Source of the DNA: Botrytis cinerea B05.10
Lineage: Eukaryota > Ascomycota > Leotiomycetes > Helotiales > Sclerotiniaceae
NCBI RefSeq assembly: GCF_000143535.2
Contig: NC_037321.1
Coordinates: forward strand, 868,001-932,000
Length of the DNA stretch: 64,000 nucleotides
Reading direction: 5' to 3'
In this document: positions 57,883-64,000 of the stretch, one piece after another
Layout of the letters: the number at the start of each line of letters is the position of its first letter
How positions within the stretch are numbered: position 1 is the stretch's first letter
Notes under the pieces: model-generated
The model's input: only the letters and a program-made list of their open reading frames with translations
Databases searched by the model: none
What the model was told of the DNA's origin: nothing
Program-made: the position numbers and the translations under genes

Positions 57883-58474
57883 ATGGCCGGTTTTCTCTCA
57901 ATATTTCGAGGTGGCTGTAAAGCACTTTTTACCTCCTTGACTTCCGTCCGTTCCACCTTCAGAAAATGGTTCCGTCGTGAAGTTAGGCCAGCACTCCAGG
58001 GCATCATTTCCGCAATCAACCGTCTCTACTCTATTCATGTGCGTCCATTCGCATCACCCGTTGTTCAGTTCATCTACAACCACCCACTTTCAATAGCCCT
58101 TGGACTTCTGAGCATCATCGTGATTATCTGGCCTGGCATTGTTACCGCACCATTTCTTGCTCTCTTGGGTTTTATGGTTCTAGGCCCTGTTGCTGGTAAT
58201 TAACTTCAAAATCTTCTAACGCTTCCATCGTGTCCCTCTTAATTGGCTTTTGCAAACTGTCCCTTCGTTTGAGATGATCGACTAACGCATGCGTACAATA
58301 GGATCTATAGCCTCGCTTACTCAATCGATCTTCGGGAACGTTGCTGCTGGTAGTGTATTCGCGGCTTTGCAAAGCGCTGGTATGGCAGGTTATGGGCTGG
58401 TGATAATTAACGGTGTTGTTATTGGGATCGCTGTTTTGGTCTTGGCTATGGTGATTATTCAATTTTATTGCTGA
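57883..58474 (+). CDS. IFI6/IFI27 (ISG12)-like membrane protein
   Basis: Two exons, 57883..58195 and 58302..58474, giving 161 aa. The 106-nt intron (donor GTAATT, acceptor ACAATAG) joins in phase 1 as GPVAG-SIASLTQS. The N-terminus is basic and amphipathic (MAGFLSIFRGGCKALFTSLT). Three hydrophobic segments follow: SIALGLLSIIVIIWPGIVTA, PFLALLGFMVLGPVAGS and a C-terminal VIINGVVIGIAVLVLAMVII. The segment after the intron (GNVAAGSVFAALQSAGMAGYG) carries the GS-x-FA-x2-QS-x-GM signature of the interferon-induced 6/27 family, whose human members act at mitochondria or in apoptosis. The role of fungal members is unknown. The start ATG 57883 follows TCAA and is the first in the transcript region. 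Confidence 0.8.
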
Positions 58475-59122
58475 GAGGCAAATCTGAAAAGACAAGAATT
58501 TATGGTAGAGGAGTCGATTAAGTGGCTGTAAGTTATCATGAGATGGTCGACGCGGATAGTTTCAATGAGCCTTGTGTAGATGAGGAAATAGTAGTGAGGT
58601 ATGTTTGAATTATTACTTCAGATTCAAGTCAAAGTTTTGTGCCATTCAGGCAAGTGATTACTCAGATGCAGTCGAGTCATTTTGAACAACCGCGATGAAG
58701 CAATACCTTTAGAGCTTGCTAGTTCTACAACTCTAGCCAGGTCTTTAAATAAAAAAAACTGTTAGCAATGCTCAATCAGTAGATTTTCAGCTTATAAATA
58801 TGAAGATTTATCTTAGATTTGTCCATGAAGGAAAATCTATACCCAGTTTAAAATCGGGTGCCGAAATCTACGTGTCCGAGTACTGTCAGAAATGGAAGTA
58901 GAATGGCTCCTATGTTTATAGACGTTTCACACATCTCTTTTAATAGTGAAATTCATGAGAAATTGGAGCTGAAGAGCAAACTATGGCTTTGAAAGAAACT
59001 CATAAATTCGAAAAGAGAGTATTCTAAACTACACAGCTATAACGTCGAATCTCGCCGAGAAACAGGGTATTTAGAGTAAGGAAGCTAAGAAACAACGCCC
59101 GCAAGAAAGAACCCCAAGAATA
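58475..59122. other. Gene-free interval
   Basis: Convergent 3' region between the IFI6-like gene and the NAD(P)-binding gene. Nothing recognised. Confidence 0.4.
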
Positions 59123-59974
59123 TCAATATGTCAAACTCATAAACCTTCCTTCCCATTCACTCCTCCCTCCATTTCTAATGCCTTCTTCATAAATCCACTT
59201 TCCAACTCCTCCTCGAGTTATCTGATAGCCAATCTCCAACTTATCTTCCCCTTCCTCCGTCTTCTCTACCACATCATTCTCTCGCTCGTCTTCGCTCTTT
59301 CTATCCGCAGCCCCAGGGAACTCCCATCCAATCTTAACCACTGTTCTCTTCGCTTCGCCATTGATCAACAAACTCGGCCTAACCGCCATCCACCTCTTTC
59401 CCTCTCCCTCTCCCGCCCACCTCACAATTTCCTCCTCCATTCGTATCTTGTCCTCAAAAGGAGTTTTTCCAAGACTATACAGCGGTCTCATCTTGCAAGG
59501 GATATCTCTTCCTTTCCTACTGATTCCTGTCGTGCTCACCACGATCACCTTTGTCTTCACGTTCTTTGGCCCATGTTCTACTTCTAGGGAATCCAATGTG
59601 CTCAAGATATTTTTGACACCATCCTGACAGAGAGTTGGATCTGACCATTTCATTGAGAAAGTCGAGGAACGGATGAGAGTCATGCCTAGAGAAGAGACGA
59701 CGATATCGACGGGGAGATGGGTGGCTGGGTCGATAAGTGCGGATTTCAAGGCGGTGGCATCGCGGATGTCACCTTGAATGATGTGAAGGTTGGGGTAGAT
59801 AGTTTTATTGGAAAATTGAGAGAGTTTTGACGGGGTACGACACAGGACATTGAGATGAGTGGTAGATGAAGAAGAGAGGATTTCGTTGAGTATTGCAAGC
59901 CCCGTGCCGCCCGTCGCACCAAAAAGGGCGATTGAGGGGTTAACTTGGGCTGTAGTGATAGACATGTTTGACAT
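59123..59974 (-). CDS. NAD(P)-binding Rossmann-fold protein (atypical SDR / NmrA-like)
   Basis: Single exon, 283 aa from ATG 59974. A second ATG three codons later is equally possible. Residues about 15-25 read ALFGATGGTGLAIL, the GxxGxxG dinucleotide loop of atypical SDRs. LNVLCRTPSKL fits the basic residue after strand 2 that suggests NADP, and IIQGDIRDATAL the acidic turn after strand 3. VDIVVSSLGMT and KVIVVSTTGISRKG follow as strands 4 and 5. A charged loop (KSEDERENDVVEKTEEGED) near residue 235 interrupts the C-terminal part. No Tyr-x3-Lys pair of classical SDRs is visible. Substrate and pathway are unknown, and neighbours give no hint. Confidence 0.8.
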   Translation of the reverse strand: MSNMSITTAQVNPSIALFGATGGTGLAILNEILSSSSTTHLNVLCRTPSKLSQFSNKTIYPNLHIIQGDIRDATALKSALIDPATHLPVDIVVSSLGMTLIRSSTFSMKWSDPTLCQDGVKNILSTLDSLEVEHGPKNVKTKVIVVSTTGISRKGRDIPCKMRPLYSLGKTPFEDKIRMEEEIVRWAGEGEGKRWMAVRPSLLINGEAKRTVVKIGWEFPGAADRKSEDERENDVVEKTEEGEDKLEIGYQITRGGVGKWIYEEGIRNGGRSEWEGRFMSLTY

Positions 59975-62285
59975 AAGAATCTTATTTGGGGTTTATGAAA
60001 TGAAGACCGGGTGATGTGAAGAAACAAGCTTGAGATTCTTGTAGTTGAACTGTGAAATGAAGTGATGATATCGAAATTCAATGAAAGGAACATACCTCAC
60101 TTTATACTCAATTAATTTAGTGTCGTGTACAGTTTTATAATTAGACATATCGCTGATCAGGTCAGATTCTAGGACGACGTCGTGAGGCACATTGTTACGC
60201 ACGTAAACCAGCCGTATATTACGCGCGCAGAGGAAGCGAATTCCTTACGTCAAAAGGAGGTTTTACTCAAAACCCTCTAAGAGTGGGTCAGAGAGGTAAG
60301 ACTGAGTGGTGGAATTGCCGTGGCTGTGCGTAACATTCCCCCGACTCCGTACGGAGTTAGCTGCGTGAGCTGAAATTGTCCCGGTCACGTGGTAAATGGA
60401 GGGGATACACTCCTGGGCTTATCTTTTCAGATGATTGGATCGCGATGTTCTAGATTCATTTCAATATCGGTACAGGCAAGGACGATTGAATGCTACTGAG
60501 GGAGAAGAGACCTCGCATTGCACTCCACATTTCGAATTATCCAATTGTCAGTACTTAAAGACCTGTGGGTACACACACACTCACAATTCAAGAGTTCTTT
60601 TTAAACCCAGAAGTGAACGTAGTATTGTGGGATAGAATTAGGGATCACTCACGGTTTCGATCATAAGAGTAGCTGAAAGGATATTAAAATTCTTATCTTC
60701 CATATCTCCCTTTTGAAAAGTCTTCTAGCCCACCCGATGGCCCCCTCAACCGAAAATTCCTCCTGCTTCAACAGACTCCGCACCTGGCCATTCTAGGATC
60801 AAATCCCCCGTTCTTAGCGGCCAAGCATACTACATTACCTAGTTTCCAATTACTATCTGGCACCATAGCTTCCCTCTTCTACAATTCCTCAATGACTCGT
60901 ACAGCTATCCCAACCTCTATCCGTAGCACGTTCGAGTGTTAGTCTGAAATCTACACAACTGATTTCTGATCCGATGATTGCCAATTGTCGAGGTCATAAG
61001 GAAAGTTCAATGATAGCCACTGGTTGACGTGCGATGTCTGTTGTGAGACATGCTGTGATGAGTGCCTGTAATGATGTTAGTTAAAGCGTAACCAAGAGAA
61101 ACGTAGAATTAGTTTAAAATTGGTCCGGTATTCTGGTTTCTTGGGAATGGAGACTTTTCCCATAAGAAAATCTACATGGACATATATACTGGAGATTTTT
61201 CAGTGAATGATGAAAGAGATAACATAATTCGCCTGAAAATGAAAGAACGGAGTTGTGGAGAGAATGATTAATCTTGTATCTCAATGAATAAAATGCTGGA
61301 TAGTATGTCCGAGAAAGGCGTTAATGGGGTTTTGTTGCATCGATACTGCGGGCGTCGTTGATGATATGGAAGGTGGGTATCGTCGCATGAGACTTGTGAA
61401 TAGAGACATATGAAATATTAGCTTTGGAATGGAGCAGGCATACTCCACAAAATTCTCTTCACATCGATAGAATCTGGAACTGTCAACACAAACAGATCCA
61501 ACCTGTAAGCATTTCGAGATTCCGATCTTCTAAAATTTCAAAAGAGTAGCTGGCAAGATGGCGACGGTAGATCATTCGCTGGTCAATGCAAGCAAAAGAA
61601 TCAGACTTTTTCCTGATCCCGTGTGGAGTCAAAAATTCATCATTTTTGGACGGAATCAATTTTTGGACTACCAATTTGCTCATCGTGCCATTACATCCGG
61701 CCACAGTCACAACCACCATGATGCTGATGTGAGAGTCTGTCACCGAGCGATATTGGACTGAAAATCATAGAGGTTCTCCTTGAATTTGACGATTACACAG
61801 AACTAACTGCGTGCAACATCACGCAAATACATTGACACTCCAGCCATGGCCATAAAGGCCGATCCGGAATACTGGGCCTGATAGATAGTCTGACTGCCCA
61901 GTGATGGAAACGGGTAGCAATTTGTATTTCTCAGCTAGTACCTCAATGTTGAATTGCTATCACCATACATGATATTGCTTGGTCCAATCAGTCTTGGTTC
62001 ATGTGACCAGCATACGCAAATTTGACATTTTGTTGCATATCTTCCAAATGTGTTGGTTTTTTGGTGTTGTTCGTTCGTGTTTTGCTTACGTATCCGAGTT
62101 TTATCCGAGAAATGAAGCTAAACAGCCCACCTCTCGTCACCCATAACTTGTAATTTCCTGGTCTGACCGTCTATTTCATACCTCGACAGACAAGGAAATA
62201 CCCAGCCCTTACTCGAACCTCGACCACAACTCTCTCCTTTGCACTCCTACCAGACACGTATATGTGATACATCGGCAACTTCATA
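59975..62285. other. Gene-free interval
   Basis: 2.3 kb between the divergent NAD(P)-binding and GMF genes. It contains short frames only. Around 60.20-60.37 kb the sequence is GC-richer, with TACGGAGTTAGCTGCGTGAG-type blocks. I see no RNA gene or repeat I can support. Confidence 0.4.
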
Positions 62286-63047
62286 ATGGTAACATACCTT
62301 CTTCCTACTCCTCAAAACGCGCGATTAACCATTCGATCTATCTAGTCGTCAGAATCGCGCCTCTATACGTTCAGCACCGAGACGAAGGCACATCTACGTA
62401 AATTTAGACTCGGGACTTCGCGCGCAAGCGATCCTCAAGCTGTTATATGTTTGTCTCCCTCTCTTCTTTCAAAATGTTTGCATGTTCCTCCAACCAAACC
62501 CTACAATGATTACACACCAGTTGCACCACCACCTTCATATAGCCCTCGGGTTATTGCTGAGAAACAACTTTGACATTATTTAAATGAGTATGGGATAAAC
62601 CATATCATCAAACTGCTACAGGATTACGCGATATGGAACGTCTGCTGATTCCCTCTTATCCCTTAGACTTTATTGATAAAAGCAATCTCGAAATAAAACA
62701 GGATGAAGATGGAACTGTATATAAAGATCTCGAATCTATAGGCGATGACCTCCCAGATCATTCACCTCGGTTTATCCTCCTAAGCTATCCTTGCACACTG
62801 GTATATCATCCCTTTCCTTCTCTTCTACCTATCAAAAGCTAACCTACCCTAGCCCTCCGGCCGTCTCTCCGTCCCATATGTCCTCATCTTCTACCTCCCA
62901 CCTACAGTCAATGCCGAGCAGCGAATGTTATATGCTGGGGCCAAGGAGCTGATGAGGAATACTGCGGAGGTTTCGAAAGTCCTGGAAATTGAGAGTGTGG
63001 AAGATTTAGAAGAAATACCTGGTAAATTGAAGGGTGATGAGAGATAA
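62286..63047 (+). CDS. AIM7: Glia maturation factor / Aim7-type ADF-H protein
   Basis: Arp2/3-binding ADF-homology protein that debranches actin networks. Four exons, 62286..62288, 62346..62448, 62667..62800 and 62853..63047, giving 144 aa, the usual family length. The first coding exon is only the ATG (donor GTAACA). Exon 2 encodes SSESRLYTFSTETKAHLRKF and RLGTSRASDPQAVI. Exon 3 begins at acceptor CCCTTAG and gives YFIDKSNLEIKQDEDG and LPDHSPRFILLSYP. Exon 4 gives PSGRLSVPYVLIFYLPPT, MLYAGAKELMRNTAEV and a short acidic end. The second intron (218 nt) has a weak GTTTGT donor. All junctions keep frame and match GMF order without gaps. Confidence 0.92.
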
Positions 63048-64000
63048 AGGATGAATTTTGGATAGGAAATGAAACGGGTGATAATGGATAGTGATGAATC
63101 TTGGACGAGTAAGGACTCCTGGAATGATTCGGAGACCAAATGATTCGGCAGTTCGTGCTGTATCAGTTCGAGCTGTATCAGTGGAGCCTCGATATTGGAT
63201 ACTTTTATTGTCCAACCTTGTGTTTACTAGGTTAAGGACCTTTTGTGAGTAGTTCGCATCTGGAATTCCCCAAGGCAGGGAATACATGATGGAGTGCGGG
63301 TGAGACCTGCAAGACATAATATACCATTTTGTCAATTTGGGGGGAAAGGGGGGTTAAAGAGATCTCAAGATCCAACTATAAATACAACATTTACGTAATG
63401 AATAACACACATGCCATCACTCTCAACTGTTGACATTACACCTTTTCTTTCTATATTCATCAGGCCAAGTTTGACCATTAGTACGAATCACTCTTTTCAC
63501 CAAGACCACTCTGAAGAATATGATGATTCGACAATGAGACTAACATTTTCGGCACTGAACTATTTGGGCAAAGGGTTCTTCCTCACCCTGTCAAACTCCT
63601 CGATAACGACCACCAGGTAGAGTTGGTCAAGTGTACACCTAGTAATTATATACTATAACTCTTTTCGAGCCAGACTCCTCCCAGTCAGCTTTTCAGACCC
63701 CACCCGGCAACTCACCGCGATAGTCTTCACTCAAGTTGTGTCTGTAAAGGGTGGTAGAAGATATATAAATGCACTGCAAGCCATGATGGGCAGAGAAGAT
63801 GGAAATTGGCACGTTACAAGTAGTAAGATATAGTTCATTATGTCATAATTCATTTATCCTGTAGTGGAGCTATTTATTGACATATACCTGTACAATAATT
63901 CAAAAACTGTGTCCAAAGCAATTCATCCCTTTCGTACGTTCCACTTCACCCGTCGTTTCCCTCCAGATCTTTCTTCAATCAATGTTCCGCGCAGTTCCCT
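63048..64000. other. Gene-free interval, possible gene start at the edge
   Basis: A 15-bp tandem (CAGTTCG-GCTGTAT, about 63,150-63,182) is present. An ATG at 63,982 begins MFRAVP and runs off the window; it could start a mitochondrial protein, but only six codons are visible. No other gene is supported. Confidence 0.3.

Overview
This window looks like nuclear DNA of a filamentous ascomycete, most likely a leotiomycete of the Botrytis/Sclerotinia type. The evidence is short spliceosomal introns (about 50-90 nt, mostly GT-AG with CTAAC/CTGAC-like branch sites), fungal housekeeping genes, long AT-rich or low-complexity intergenic DNA, and repeat copies that differ only by transitions, as expected from repeat-induced point mutation (RIP). 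Genus is inferred, not proven. Most genes are split, so the models were built by joining open frames across recognisable splice sites and checking that the frame is kept.

Layout. 0-3.4 kb: two biotin-synthesis genes on the + strand, the 3' part of 8-amino-7-oxononanoate synthase (ending in a peroxisomal AKL signal) and a complete biotin synthase. 4.7-5.9 kb: a nucleotide-sugar-transporter-like membrane protein. 6.6-14.9 kb: a lineage-specific block with three related 2EXR-family genes (one without the 2EXR domain, one with an in-frame stop), a small Cys-rich coiled-coil protein and a tiny CxxC/GH/CxxC zinc-ribbon protein. 16-20.2 kb: VPS36 (ESCRT-II) head to head with a Thp3/LENG8-like SAC3-domain gene.

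20.3-28.1 kb is gene-poor and packed with microsatellites, with alternating G-rich and C-rich strands. BEM1 (SH3-SH3-PX-PB1 polarity scaffold) follows at 28.2-30.2 kb, then a FAR1/WRKY-GCM1-like zinc-finger gene at 31.8-32.9 kb, another low-complexity stretch, and an intron-containing tRNA-Pro(UGG) at 35.6 kb. Thymidylate synthase lies at 36.1-37.3 kb behind two MluI cell-cycle boxes, and a short-chain dehydrogenase at 38-39 kb.

39.8-44.7 kb is the most unusual part. Three left-handed beta-helix (hexapeptide-repeat) acyltransferase-like genes lie on the same strand, interrupted by an unrecognised ORF that contains one copy of a 75-bp repeat. The second copy lies just upstream of that ORF and carries only C-to-T/G-to-A changes. 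The last beta-helix gene, a maltose-acetyltransferase type, has an apparent 2-nt slip in its final exon.

45.2-47.3 kb: two mitochondrial genes (MTP18-type and ATP19-type) share a divergent promoter. 48.7-50.8 kb: a small interrupted gene and a second zinc-ribbon gene with the same intron position as the 14.5-kb one. 51.5-55.3 kb: EMC4 head to head with an AP-1 beta-adaptin that has a GC-AG intron. 57-57.7 kb: an AT-rich relic with a 30-bp tandem repeat. 57.9-63 kb: an IFI6/IFI27-like membrane protein, a Rossmann NAD(P)-binding protein and a glia maturation factor (ADF-H) gene with a 3-nt first coding exon.
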